Positions 53,430 to 62,199 of a stretch of 64,000 nucleotides of DNA are shown piece after piece. The notes beneath the pieces were generated by a model. The model searched no databases and was not told the origin of the DNA. It saw only the letters and a program-made list of their open reading frames with translations. The DNA comes from Evansella alkalicola. GTDB lineage: Bacteria > Bacillota > Bacilli > Bacillales > Salisediminibacteriaceae. Each line of letters opens with the position of its first letter. The stretch's first letter is position 1. The stretch covers positions 168,987 through 232,986 of the forward strand of contig NZ_JAHQCR010000034.1 of the NCBI RefSeq assembly GCF_019042735.1. The letters run 5' to 3'. The translations under genes were made by a program, and so were the position numbers.

Positions 53430-53729
53430 ATGGAGAAAATTGAAATAATCGCTCGACGTGTCTTAGGTTGGAAATTGAATAGCTATAATCGTTGGTATGA
53501 CAGTGAAAATGGAGTTTTTATAGAAAACTTCAACCCAGAGGAAAATATAGAACACGCTAATCTGATTGTAGCTAGATTTGAGAGATTTGGATTTAAATAT
53601 ACTCAAAATGAGGATAATGAAGTTTGTTTTAATAGTTTTTGTGCCAAAGGAGAAACACTTCCGAAAGCAATTACAAATGCAGCGTATGCCATTGCAGAAA
53701 ACAATCCAGTCCCAGAGGAATGGATCTAA
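53430..53729 (+). CDS. Phage ABA-sandwich-type small protein
   Basis: This 99-residue protein has the layout of the phage ABA sandwich domain: IARRVLGWKLNSYNRWYDSENGVFIENFNPEENIEHANLIVARFERFGF, then a short C-terminal half ending KAITNAAYAIAENNP. Such proteins occur in phages and in chromosomes and have no known function. AGAGGGG lies ten bases before ATG 53430; an in-frame TTG is at 53421. No other phage genes are near, and a terminator follows. Confidence 0.65.
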   Translation: MEKIEIIARRVLGWKLNSYNRWYDSENGVFIENFNPEENIEHANLIVARFERFGFKYTQNEDNEVCFNSFCAKGETLPKAITNAAYAIAENNPVPEEWI

Positions 53730-53747
53730 AATTTGTTTAATTAAATC

Positions 53748-53785
53748 AATGAAGCCTGTATGTCCATGACACTACAGGCTTCATT
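53748..53785. terminator. Bidirectional terminator
   Basis: AATGAAGCCTGTA (53748-53760) pairs perfectly with TACAGGCTTCATT (53773-53785) between convergent genes. Confidence 0.9.
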
Positions 53786-53830
53786 GTATGTTCTATATCT
53801 TTTAACTTACTTATTCGATGCCGTTAATAT

Positions 53831-54883
53831 TTATAACTTTTCAGCTTCCCATTTCGATATCTCTTCTTTTACAATTGGTGCTACTTCTTTTCCAAGTAAG
53901 TTAATAGCGTTCATAACATCTTCATGTGGCATAGAACCAACTGGTACATGGAGCATAAATCTTGTAATACCTACAGTTTTTCTTAAATGAATGATCTTCT
54001 TTGCAACAGTGTCTATATCCCCTACATAAAGAGCACCTTCAAAACTTCTTGCATGATCAAAGCTGGATCTATCATAGTGCCCCCAACCACGTTCACGACC
54101 TAATTTATTCATTACATACTGTGTTGATGGAAAAAATTTATCTGCTGCTACTTCTGTAGTTTCTGCAATAAACCCATGGGAGTGAGACGCAACAGGTAAT
54201 TTTGAAACATCATGACCAGCTTGCTGTGCTGCTCTTTTATATAGTCTAACAAGTGGCTCAAACTGTTGTGGACTCCCACCTATTATTGCAAGTACTAGAG
54301 GTAATCCTAATATACCAGCTCTTATAACTGACTCAGAGTTCCCTCCACTTCCTATCCATACTGGTAAAGGTTCTTGAACTGGTCGAGGATAAACTCCTAA
54401 ATTATCAATGGATGGTCGATGTTTACCTTCCCAAGAGATAATTTCTGAAGCGCGGATTTTTAACAATAATTGGAGTTTTTCTTCAAATAATTCATTATAA
54501 TCCTTCAGATCATATCCGAACAATGGAAAGGATTCAATGAATGATCCCCTTCCTGCCATAATTTCAGCACGCCCATTTGAAATGGCATCAACTGTTGAGA
54601 AGTCTTGAAAAACTCGTACTGGATCCGCTGATGAAAGGACTGTAACCGCACTCGTTAATCTGATTCTTTTTGTTTTGGAAGCTGCTGCGGCCAAAATGAC
54701 TGCGGGTGAAGATGCTGCAAAATCATTTCGATGATGTTCACCGACCCCAAATACATCTAAACCAACTTGATCAGCAAGTACGATTTCTTCTACTACTTCC
54801 CTTATTCTTTGTGAATGACTAACGACTTGTCCTGTCTTTGGATCAGGAGTTGTTTCAACAAACGTACTAATTCCAATTTCCAT
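53831..54883 (-). CDS. LLM-class flavin-dependent oxidoreductase
   Basis: This 350-residue bacterial luciferase-like TIM barrel has GISTFVETTPDP at the start, GVGEHHRNDFAASSPAVILAAAASKT near 46, RAEIMAGRGSFIESFPLFGYDL near 104 and PVWIGSGGNSESV near 174. It probably reduces or oxygenates a small organic compound with FMNH2; the substrate is not assignable. AAAGGATG precedes ATG 54883. It is a single gene. Confidence 0.88.
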   Translation of the reverse strand: MEIGISTFVETTPDPKTGQVVSHSQRIREVVEEIVLADQVGLDVFGVGEHHRNDFAASSPAVILAAAASKTKRIRLTSAVTVLSSADPVRVFQDFSTVDAISNGRAEIMAGRGSFIESFPLFGYDLKDYNELFEEKLQLLLKIRASEIISWEGKHRPSIDNLGVYPRPVQEPLPVWIGSGGNSESVIRAGILGLPLVLAIIGGSPQQFEPLVRLYKRAAQQAGHDVSKLPVASHSHGFIAETTEVAADKFFPSTQYVMNKLGRERGWGHYDRSSFDHARSFEGALYVGDIDTVAKKIIHLRKTVGITRFMLHVPVGSMPHEDVMNAINLLGKEVAPIVKEEISKWEAEKL

Positions 54884-54990
54884 TTATGTATCATCCTTTC
54901 ACATGGTCATTATCATGTTTACTATGAATTTTGTCCCAATTTAATGATAAACAACCTGTAGAGAATAGTATAATATTTTGCTTATATACT

Positions 54991-55023
54991 AAATAAAACA
55001 ACTGCCTAAGAGCTAGACAGTTG
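54991..55023 (-). terminator. Terminator of the 55035-55805 gene
   Basis: AACTG (55000-55004) pairs with CAGTT (55018-55022), with inner CTA/TAG pairing; GTTTTATTTAG follows on the minus strand. Confidence 0.65.
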
Positions 55024-55034
55024 GTCATTAAAAT

Positions 55035-55805
55035 TTATGGGTAACGTAGTACCTCATAATCAGATTTTTGTTCCTTACTCATATATATAGTCATTGCTTC
55101 TTTATTAAGCTTAAATGCTTTATCAAAGTTATCGCTTTTAGCTTTTTTTGCTTCTTCCATCATAAATTCTTCGTTTTGCATAAGTTGTGTATAAAATACT
55201 TGCTGTTCTTTTTTCATTTCATCCCACATCTTTTTTTCCTGCATTAATTGCTTCCATTGTTTCAGCACGTCCATATTGTTGGCTAGTTCGCATACAACGT
55301 GATATTGAATTGTCTCTAATTTAGCTGCTGTATTAATGGCTAACTCTAGTTCTTCATCTTTTAGTGGGAGTTTTTTCTCTTTTATCTCAGAAATATGTTC
55401 CCAAAAATCATCATACGTTTTTCTGTATAGGAGCTGTAAGTCTAGTAGTCTGTTAATTACTTTATATGGCGCTTTCCATTTTGGATCAGGAGTTTCATCC
55501 ATTCTCTTTAACGGAATACGGAAAAATTCCAACTTAACTGAGGCTCGGACTTTTCCTTCTAGTATTTTCTCGTGTAATCTATAAAAAAGGTATAAGTTTC
55601 TATGTGCTTTTTTAACATCTTGGTGGTGTTCCTCTTGATCTGACATAATTGCCCCACCAATTGTTTGGTTTAATTTTACATAATCAATTAAGTAATAGTT
55701 TCTACCTGATACTTCATATGGATATGGATATATTGTTATTTTTTCTAACCATTTCTTATATCGTCTAGCTTTCCGTTTTACTGTAAACATGGATCGATTA
55801 ATCAT
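55035..55805 (-). CDS. Hypothetical helical protein, 256 residues
   Basis: The sequence is basic at the N-terminus (MFTVKRKARRYKKWLEKITIYPYPYEV), then largely alpha-helical with many Lys/Glu/Met/Gln residues (LKQWKQLMQEKKMWDEMKKEQQVFYTQLMQNEEFMMEEAKKAK). There is no signal peptide or membrane helix. It resembles no family I can name and may be genus-specific. GGGAGG precedes ATG 55805 at a good distance. It is divergent from the SRP RNA gene. Confidence 0.6.
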   Translation of the reverse strand: MINRSMFTVKRKARRYKKWLEKITIYPYPYEVSGRNYYLIDYVKLNQTIGGAIMSDQEEHHQDVKKAHRNLYLFYRLHEKILEGKVRASVKLEFFRIPLKRMDETPDPKWKAPYKVINRLLDLQLLYRKTYDDFWEHISEIKEKKLPLKDEELELAINTAAKLETIQYHVVCELANNMDVLKQWKQLMQEKKMWDEMKKEQQVFYTQLMQNEEFMMEEAKKAKSDNFDKAFKLNKEAMTIYMSKEQKSDYEVLRYP

Positions 55806-56017
55806 TCATTCTAGTCCTCCCATCACTCTTATTATTACTATTCTAACATATACTATAATAGATGCTGATTTAAGATATCTATTAATGTACAGCTGCGTCA
55901 AAAAATAGAGTTTTACTTCAATTATTATGTGATTTCTATTAATATCCAGTGCTACCATACTCTTTACATTTACTGATTAAACCTATTCATAGTAAAATAT
56001 AATTATTCAAGTGATTA

Positions 56018-56288
56018 AAACCGCAATAAACGGGGAGATAGCGGCACCTTGTAACCTGCAATCCGCTATAGCAGGGTCGAATTCCTATAGAAGGTATCGT
56101 TATGTGTGGTCAGTTCTTTTGTTTCGGTGTTGAGGAAAAAGTCTTTTGTGAAGAAAAACCTACGAACGGGTCAGATCCGGAAGGAAGCAGCCATAAGTTG
56201 GATTTGTTCTTGTACAAGAGGTAGCTTTTACTGAGTCGAATATAAAGAAAACGCATGGATAACCATCTCGTATATAGGTTTGCGGTTT
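56018..56288 (+). ncRNA. ffs: Signal recognition particle RNA, large Bacillus type
   Basis: The closing helix is perfect: AAACCGCAA (56018-56026) with TTGCGGTTT (56280-56288), giving a 271-nt RNA, the size of B. subtilis scRNA. The Alu part has CGGGGAGATAGCGG and CCTGCAATCCGCTATAGCAGGG, the conserved UGUAA/UGCAA loops. Domain IV has GGTCAGATCCGGAAGGAAGCAGCC with the GGAA tetraloop at 56179-56182. A TATAAT lies at 55998-56003 and a terminator follows. It is not next to dnaX, its usual Bacillus neighbour, and carries A at 56175 where G is nearly universal. Confidence 0.93.
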
Positions 56289-56296
56289 ACATATTT

Positions 56297-56330
56297 AAGC
56301 ATGAGAGTGTAACGTTCTCATGCTTTTATT
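56297..56330 (+). terminator. Terminator of the SRP RNA gene
   Basis: AAGCATGAGA (56297-56306) pairs with TCTCATGCTT (56316-56325), followed by TTATTTTTG. Confidence 0.88.
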
Positions 56331-56403
56331 TTTGTATATGGAATAAATTAGTTGATTAAACATCGTGTTATTATAGAAATACGTTCTTGTTACTTCTTAT
56401 GAA

Positions 56404-57123
56404 TTACCATTCAAAAAAGAATTTAAGAGACAAGGTCAAGATAGTATAGGAAACGACCCCAAATGCAAAAGTAGGGAAATGGGATTCTTGATCTGAGGGA
56501 AGTTCATATTTTAAAACATTTAATATCATGGCACCAGATATGAAAGCAAATATAATTGATTGCTGTACATGGCTTAAACTCAGCAACAACCCCATGATCC
56601 AACCGCAGATAATTCCAGTTGCCAATATATATCTACCTATTCGATTATATATATAGGAGTTTTCTCTCCATAAATCATGAGCAATAGCAATGAAATGCAT
56701 TCCAATAGCTATACCGTAAAAGACAGCTTGTACACCAGTTACTCTAGATGAAACAACAATGTATGCAATTAACATATTGTATATAGCAAAAAATAAAAGC
56801 TGGAGCCAGAATACCCAGCCACCATTAGGAGTCATTGACCGTCTTTTTCTAGCGAGCTTTTGTACTCCATAAAATATTAAAACACCTATTAGCCCAATAA
56901 AATATAGTTCTGATTCCATTGCAAGCTGATTACTAAATTCTTCAATTTTCATTTGTTCCCTATGTAAAGATGGGAGTACGTATACAAATACATAAGATAC
57001 TGCAAGGCCTCCGGAAAATGAGAACCATTGTACTTGTTTTATTTTATTTGCTGGAATTAATTTATTTGCTAGTAAATGAATAACAATGAATGCTATACCG
57101 ATGAGGAATGCCCCAAATGGCAA
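56404..57123 (-). CDS. ZIP-like integral membrane protein, paralogue 2
   Basis: This 239-residue membrane protein is collinear with the one at 33697-34422 and identical in long stretches (FSGGLAVSYVFVYVLPSLH, MESELYFIGLIGVLIFYG, FAFISGAMILNVLKYELP). It has about eight helices and a remote ZIP resemblance. The loop near residue 95 differs most (RKRRSMTPNGG against KVDRKGDPKKH). TTG 57123 follows AAAGGAG by eight bases. It is convergent with the SRP RNA. Confidence 0.7.
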   Translation of the reverse strand: MPFGAFLIGIAFIVIHLLANKLIPANKIKQVQWFSFSGGLAVSYVFVYVLPSLHREQMKIEEFSNQLAMESELYFIGLIGVLIFYGVQKLARKRRSMTPNGGWVFWLQLLFFAIYNMLIAYIVVSSRVTGVQAVFYGIAIGMHFIAIAHDLWRENSYIYNRIGRYILATGIICGWIMGLLLSLSHVQQSIIFAFISGAMILNVLKYELPSDQESHFPTFAFGVVSYTILTLSLKFFFEW

Positions 57124-57218
57124 TGTATCAGCTCCTTTAACGAATCATAGTATTCTATTTCCCCAATATGATAACTGATAAGCATCATTTGTTGTGTTGA
57201 AAACGGTAGATATTAAAA

Positions 57219-57244
57219 AAGCTAGCTGTGCAAACAGCTAGCTT
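57219..57244 (-). terminator. Terminator of the Cys-rich protein gene
   Basis: AAGCTAGCTGT (57219-57229) pairs with ACAGCTAGCTT (57234-57244); TTTTTTAATA follows on the minus strand. Confidence 0.88.
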
Positions 57245-57259
57245 ACATCTTACTTTCAC

Positions 57260-57442
57260 TTAACTTGTTGATTCGCATACTTCACAATTAATATTTGAGT
57301 CCATTGGGCTTAAACTAAATGATGAAACACATGTTGCACAAACAGCTTTCCCACAAGTTTTACACCTTCCACCGTTTTTCACTTTGGCAACGCTCTCAAA
57401 ACTGATTACTTCACAACAGACTACACAACTCCCCAAGTTCAT
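57260..57442 (-). CDS. Small Cys-rich zinc-binding protein
   Basis: This 60-residue protein has nine cysteines. They fall in a CVVCC group near 6-10, CKTC at 27-30, CATC at 35-38 and CEVC at 53-56. The spacing C-x2-C-x16-C-x2-C-x4-C-x2-C-x14-C-x2-C resembles a FYVE/RING-like cross-brace that could hold two zinc ions. Partners and role are unknown. GAGGGGGA lies before ATG 57442. It has its own terminator. Confidence 0.68.
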   Translation of the reverse strand: MNLGSCVVCCEVISFESVAKVKNGGRCKTCGKAVCATCVSSFSLSPMDSNINCEVCESTS

Positions 57443-57617
57443 GTGAAATCCCCCTCAGCTTATTATTTTGTATCCTTAGAGTCCATTTAATTAATGAACT
57501 CTCCCCATTTATATTATATCAGCATTAATAATGGAAGCATACAAATTTGTTAGAATTTTCTGTGAAGAAACTTTCTTATTTAAAATGTGAATATATGAAC
57601 ATTTCGGAGTTGTACTT

Positions 57618-58283
57618 TTAATTTTTTTGTTCAAGTTCAATAGTGCTTTCAATTTCTATGTTATTCAAGGCTTGAGATGCTAATTGATCTGCTTCTTGAT
57701 TCTTTTTTCTAGAAACTAATTCGTATTCAGGACTAATACCTAATTGTTTCATTTTATCTTCTACTCGATCAGCCCATTTATTTAGCACCTCTTCCATACA
57801 AGGCCATTCCCCTAGTAATTGATTAATCACAACCTGGGAATCTCCTATAAATTGTACAGGTAAGTGATGCACCCCAAGATTCTCTAATTGTATAAGCCCA
57901 AAATACAAAGCAGCATATTCCGCTTCATTATTATTATCCAAATTATTTGTTTTCTGATTTATCCTTAAACGAAGGGCCTTGCCGTTTTTTTCATAATAAA
58001 TTGCACACCCTAACCCTGATTCAAATGTCTCATTATCAAATCCTCCATCAAAATACATTGTGATATTGTGGGGTTCCGTTTCTACTGCTGATAATAATTT
58101 GTTTAATTCTTTCATAGACCATGTCGTTTCTTTTGTATCTACAAAATGTATGTTTTTTAATCTCCCAGTCTTCTGAATATCGTTAGCAATAGATAGGGCC
58201 AGTTCTGCTGACAATACATCAGAACTAAATTTTGATTCCAAGCCCTTTGGAGTTTTGTATGTAAACTCAATCCAAACTTTCAT
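57618..58283 (-). CDS. RNase H-like protein, YpeP family
   Basis: This 221-residue protein has two parts. Residues 1-65 are an N-terminal extension (KVWIEFTYKTPKGLESKFSS). Residues about 70-205 are an RNase H fold with all four acidic positions: YFDGGFD, NNNEAEYAAL, FIGDSQVVINQL and KKNQEADQLA. It resembles B. subtilis YpeP, which cleaves RNA in RNA-DNA hybrids or is a reverse-transcriptase-associated type by sequence. AGGAGGTGG precedes ATG 58283. A hairpin separates it from popT upstream on the same DNA. Confidence 0.82.
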   Translation of the reverse strand: MKVWIEFTYKTPKGLESKFSSDVLSAELALSIANDIQKTGRLKNIHFVDTKETTWSMKELNKLLSAVETEPHNITMYFDGGFDNETFESGLGCAIYYEKNGKALRLRINQKTNNLDNNNEAEYAALYFGLIQLENLGVHHLPVQFIGDSQVVINQLLGEWPCMEEVLNKWADRVEDKMKQLGISPEYELVSRKKNQEADQLASQALNNIEIESTIELEQKN

Positions 58284-58366
58284 CTAACCACCTCCTAAAA
58301 ACTATAAATGTTCTGTATGATTCATTCTTTCTTAAATGAATTAGTATCATACTATTTTATAGAGAA

Positions 58367-58396
58367 AATAGGGTGCCATCATGAACACCCTATTTC
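58367..58396. terminator. Hairpin between popT and the RNase H gene
   Basis: AAATAGGGTG (58367-58376) pairs with CACCCTATTT (58387-58396). T-tracts are weak. Confidence 0.6.
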
Positions 58397-58413
58397 AGAT
58401 TTCGGTTTTCTTT

Positions 58414-59256
58414 TTAACGGTTTATACGGCCTTCTTTGTTTCTCCTTATATTCATTATGAATGTGACAAAGAATATTCCAACAAGAAAAGTGAGTGCAGA
58501 TACAGTTAAAACCATACTACTTACATTTGTCTCTAGTTCACTAACAATAGCTATAATAGAACCAGTTACTAGACCAATCATTGCTGAATAGGTTTCCATG
58601 GTATATTCATTTAATAAGTATCTCACTAGTTTACTAGTTAGAAGAATCCCCACTACAACTCCTAAACCTATTGGAATAATAATAGAGAAATTAAGATGAA
58701 AAATGGAAGAAGCTGCAATTTCATAAATTCCAAGTATTGTTAAGATGAGTGCACCACTTATGCCTGGTAAAACTAATGCCGTACTAGCTAAAATACCAGA
58801 AAAAAATAAAAAGATATAATTCGAAAAATGTAAATTTGATACATCAATTTCTCTATTACCACCAATAAATTGTCCCATAGCAACGATGGCTATAAAGATA
58901 ATGATGATAAGGAAATGCTTGAGTTTGAAACTTACATTACCTTGAATCGTAGCTTCTTTAACAAGGTAGGGTATAAATCCAACAATAATTCCTGCAAAAA
59001 ACATTAAAGTTGGTGTTCTATAGGTTTCTAATAAGAAACGAATGACATAAAGAAACATAACAAAACCGAGTGTCATTCCCATACCTAATTTAATTAAAAA
59101 AGGGTAAGCCTCTCTACGATGTTTTGTGGTTAATAAACTCAAAGAATATACTAATTTTTCATAGACTCCTAGAATCATTGCGATCGTACTTCCACTGACA
59201 CCAGGGACCGTTTCTGTAATGCCAATTAACATACCTTTTAATACTGTTCTTATCAT
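58414..59256 (-). CDS. popT: DUF368 polyprenyl-phosphate transporter
   Basis: This 280-residue membrane protein has about eight helices and two internal repeat signatures, ETVPGVSGSTIAMILGVYE near 17 and LVLPGISGALILTILGIYE near 165. It is of the DUF368 family, reported as undecaprenyl-phosphate flippases (PopT) that matter for cell-wall synthesis, particularly at alkaline pH. ATG 59256 is preferred to the GTG at 59265, which lies in the ribosome site AAAGGTG. That role fits an alkaliphilic host. Confidence 0.85.
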   Translation of the reverse strand: MIRTVLKGMLIGITETVPGVSGSTIAMILGVYEKLVYSLSLLTTKHRREAYPFLIKLGMGMTLGFVMFLYVIRFLLETYRTPTLMFFAGIIVGFIPYLVKEATIQGNVSFKLKHFLIIIIFIAIVAMGQFIGGNREIDVSNLHFSNYIFLFFSGILASTALVLPGISGALILTILGIYEIAASSIFHLNFSIIIPIGLGVVVGILLTSKLVRYLLNEYTMETYSAMIGLVTGSIIAIVSELETNVSSMVLTVSALTFLVGIFFVTFIMNIRRNKEGRINR

Positions 59257-59406
59257 AAACAACACCTTTTATATAGATTAATCATTTAATACTATTTTCT
59301 TTGAAGAAACTATTCCACTTTTTAGTTGTGTTTAAGAATTAAATTCTTTCAAAATTTGAATAAATGTTGATAAATAGTCATCTAACTACAGCGTCCTATT
59401 CACTAC

Positions 59407-59473
59407 GGGGCACATTGAAATGTCAATAGAAGTCTAAGAGCACAACTTCTAATTGACATTCCTATACTGCCCC
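59407..59473. repeat. 67-bp imperfect palindrome downstream of RNase J
   Basis: GGGGCA (59407-59412) pairs with TGCCCC (59468-59473). Inside, AATGTCAATagaag pairs with cttctAATTGACATT. No U-tract follows. GTGCT..TTAGACTTC at the end of the rnj coding region is an inverted copy of GAAGTCTAAGAGCAC at 59429-59443 inside the palindrome loop region. Confidence 0.55.
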
Positions 59474-59494
59474 ACGCTCGTGTACATTGGTGCT

Positions 59495-61168
59495 TTAGAC
59501 TTCAATAATAAATGGTAAAATCATCGGCTTTTTCTTTGTATGGTTAAATAAATATTGACCGACAGTGCGTTTTATGTGCTTTTTGATGGTTCCCCATTCA
59601 TTCTTACTATTCTCAGGAAGTTCATTAACTGTTTTACTAATAAGGCTGTTAACATCATTAAGAAGTTTTTCTGATTCCTTCATATAAACAAATCCTCTCG
59701 AAATCGTATCTGGTTTTGAAGCAAGCTCTTTTTTAGATTTACTCATTGATAAAATAATGATTAACATTCCATCTTCAGATAACTGCTTTCTATCCCGTAA
59801 TACAATATCCCCTACTTCACCTACACCTACACCATCAACATACGTATTACCTGCATCCACTTTTCTTGTTTGTCGTGCTTCCCCTTTGTTTATATCTACC
59901 ACATCACCGTTGTTTAATAGGAATGTTTTACCTTTTTCTACTCCTACCGATTCAGCTAGTTGGCGGTGGTGGTGCAGCATTCTGTACTCCCCATGAATAG
60001 GAATGAAATATTTAGGCTTCATTAACGTGAGCATCATCTTTAGATCCTCTTGGTAACCATGACCTGACACGTGCATTCCAGATGAACTGCCAGTTCCGTA
60101 GATCACATTTGCTCCAATGGAGAGTAAATTATCAACAATTCTTGTTACAGCTTTTTCATTACCTGGAATAGGTCCCGCTGCTAAAATTACTGTATCTCCA
60201 GCTAATACTTCCACTCCACGAAAATTACCTGTTGAGAGTCTAGATAATGCAGCTAATGGTTCGCCTTGACTTCCTGTACATAAAATAGCTACGTTTTCAG
60301 GTGTAAGCTCACTTATTTGTTCTTGTTCAATCAGCATGCCCTCTGGGACGTCCAAGTAGCCCCTTTCCATTGCAACAGATACAACATTAACCATACTTCT
60401 ACCAAGTAAAGCTAGTTTCCTACCAGTCTTTTGTGCTGCATTCACAACTTGTTGTACTCTACTAATGTTTGAGGCGAATGTTGAAAAAATTATTTTTTGT
60501 TCTGCTTTTCTAAAAGCTTCCTCTACATTTGCACCTACCATTTGTTCCGTCGGCGTAGAGCCTGGTCGTTCTGCATTAGTACTTTCTGATAAAAGGAGTA
60601 GAACTCCCTCTTTTCCAATTTGAGCCATTTTATGAATATCAGATTGCTCATTATTAGCCGGTGTGAAATCAAACTTGAAATCCCCTGTGTGCACTATTCT
60701 ACCTTCTGGAGTATTAATAGATAGACCTAAGCAATCAGGGATACTATGTGTCACTTTAAAGAAATCAATTTTCATACTAGAAAAGGTTATTTCTGAGGTA
60801 GTCGTTATTTCATGTAACTCCGTTTCCCTAAGCATTTTATGTTCTTTTAGTTTTAATTCAATAAGACCTAATGTAAATCGTGTTGCATACACTGGGACAT
60901 TCAGTTTTTTTAGGAAAAATGGTATAGCACCAATATGATCTTCGTGTCCGTGTGTTAAAATGAGAGCTTTAATCTTATCCTTGTTTTCGACTAAATAAGT
61001 AATGTCAGGGATTATTAAATCAATGCCTAATAGAGACTCGTCAGGAAATTTGTTACCACAATCAATGACAATGATCTCATCCTCATATTGAATAACATAC
61101 ATATTTTTGCCAACTTCATGTAAGCCACCTAAAGCAAAAATGGATAATCCAGAATCTTGCCTACTCAC
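59495..61168 (-). CDS. rnj: Ribonuclease J
   Basis: This 557-residue metallo-beta-lactamase/beta-CASP ribonuclease acts in mRNA decay and rRNA processing. The zinc motif HGHEDH is at 73-78. Further sites are THSIPDCLGL, HTGDFKFD, the beta-CASP region FSTFASNISRVQQ, and motif C PIHGEYRML near 400. A C-terminal dimerisation domain follows, ending in PMILPFIIEV. It is closer to RNase J1 than J2 (HEDH intact). rpoY, the usual neighbour of rnjA, is absent, so it may be an additional J-type enzyme. GTG 61168 has GGAGGGA. Confidence 0.9.
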   Translation of the reverse strand: MSRQDSGLSIFALGGLHEVGKNMYVIQYEDEIIVIDCGNKFPDESLLGIDLIIPDITYLVENKDKIKALILTHGHEDHIGAIPFFLKKLNVPVYATRFTLGLIELKLKEHKMLRETELHEITTTSEITFSSMKIDFFKVTHSIPDCLGLSINTPEGRIVHTGDFKFDFTPANNEQSDIHKMAQIGKEGVLLLLSESTNAERPGSTPTEQMVGANVEEAFRKAEQKIIFSTFASNISRVQQVVNAAQKTGRKLALLGRSMVNVVSVAMERGYLDVPEGMLIEQEQISELTPENVAILCTGSQGEPLAALSRLSTGNFRGVEVLAGDTVILAAGPIPGNEKAVTRIVDNLLSIGANVIYGTGSSSGMHVSGHGYQEDLKMMLTLMKPKYFIPIHGEYRMLHHHRQLAESVGVEKGKTFLLNNGDVVDINKGEARQTRKVDAGNTYVDGVGVGEVGDIVLRDRKQLSEDGMLIIILSMSKSKKELASKPDTISRGFVYMKESEKLLNDVNSLISKTVNELPENSKNEWGTIKKHIKRTVGQYLFNHTKKKPMILPFIIEV

Positions 61169-61261
61169 GGTAATCCCTCCAGTAATAAATTGCTAATATT
61201 TATTATGTACGTTTCAAGCTATTACTATCAGTAGGAATAACGTTATCTAGGCAAAACAATT

Positions 61262-61292
61262 AAACCTGTCCAAATTTGAAGACAGGTTTTTA
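61262..61292. terminator. Terminator of the acetamidase gene
   Basis: AAACCTGTC (61262-61270) pairs perfectly with GACAGGTTT (61281-61289). Confidence 0.75.
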
Positions 61293-61302
61293 TTATACAT
61301 CT

Positions 61303-62199
61303 TTAAATAAGTTTGATATCTAGCTTTTCTAATACCCATTTTGGAACCACAAACCTAGCAGTTATGAGTGGATCTACAATCTGACATACTTCTACCTGAC
61401 CAACGGCACTCATTAACATCGTCACTTCTTCTATGGTTTTATCTGATTTTGCTACAATCCTATCTACCATTTCTTCTGTTGCTATTTTAGCAGCATCGTC
61501 CAATGTTTTAGCTGAAGCTATTTGAGTATAGACTGCGTTGTTTTCTAGCATTGGATGATTCAATGTATCGCCCTTAATTACTTCAAATGTTACAGTAGCT
61601 TTTCCTGGCACTTCAATACCCGAGACACTTACTTCCCCATCCCCCATTGCAGCATGGAAATCACCTAATCCAAATAAAGCCCCATCTACGAACACAGGGA
61701 AGTATAAAGTTGCCCCTTCTTCGACCATTTTATTATCCATGTTGCCACCGTGCTCTCCAGGTGTACCACAATTAACACCGTTTCCTTTAGGAGCAACACC
61801 AATGACACCAATCATCGGATTTAAGGGGATTTCGATTTCATCAAAAATAGCTTTCCCGTTTTCTATAGGGATGATTTTCTTTTGCATTTCTGTTATGCGA
61901 TGCCCCATTACACCAAGGTCGGGCCCAACTACCATTACACCTTGATCTCCAATTTCAAGTTTTTCAATTTTTACCTTTAAGATATCCCCAGGATTTGCAT
62001 TTTCTACATAAATAGGACCTGTAGCAGGATTTACATGGTTCCAGTCAATTGTATTAATTTCTGTTCTGTCCGATTGTATTTGGTTTGTAAAGCAATCATA
62101 TGTATCTATTGCTACTGTTGTTCCAGACTTGACCATTTTTACAGGCTTGTTATCTTTAGAGAATTCATAAAATATTTTTTCGCGAGTTAAAGTTTCCAA
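61303..62199 (-). CDS. Acetamidase/formamidase family hydrolase
   Basis: This 298-residue zinc-dependent amidase of the FmdA/AmdA family releases ammonia from short amides. Typical segments are NHVNPATGPIYVENANPGDILKVKIEKL near 53, PMIGVIGVAP near 128, CGTPGEHGGNMDNKMVEEGATLYFPVF near 144 and GLGDFHAAMGDGEVSVSGIE near 178. TTG 62199 lies seven bases after AGGGAGGA; an ATG nearby is out of frame. It would feed ammonium to the gdhA system, though the genes are unlinked. Confidence 0.88.
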   Translation of the reverse strand: METLTREKIFYEFSKDNKPVKMVKSGTTVAIDTYDCFTNQIQSDRTEINTIDWNHVNPATGPIYVENANPGDILKVKIEKLEIGDQGVMVVGPDLGVMGHRITEMQKKIIPIENGKAIFDEIEIPLNPMIGVIGVAPKGNGVNCGTPGEHGGNMDNKMVEEGATLYFPVFVDGALFGLGDFHAAMGDGEVSVSGIEVPGKATVTFEVIKGDTLNHPMLENNAVYTQIASAKTLDDAAKIATEEMVDRIVAKSDKTIEEVTMLMSAVGQVEVCQIVDPLITARFVVPKWVLEKLDIKLI

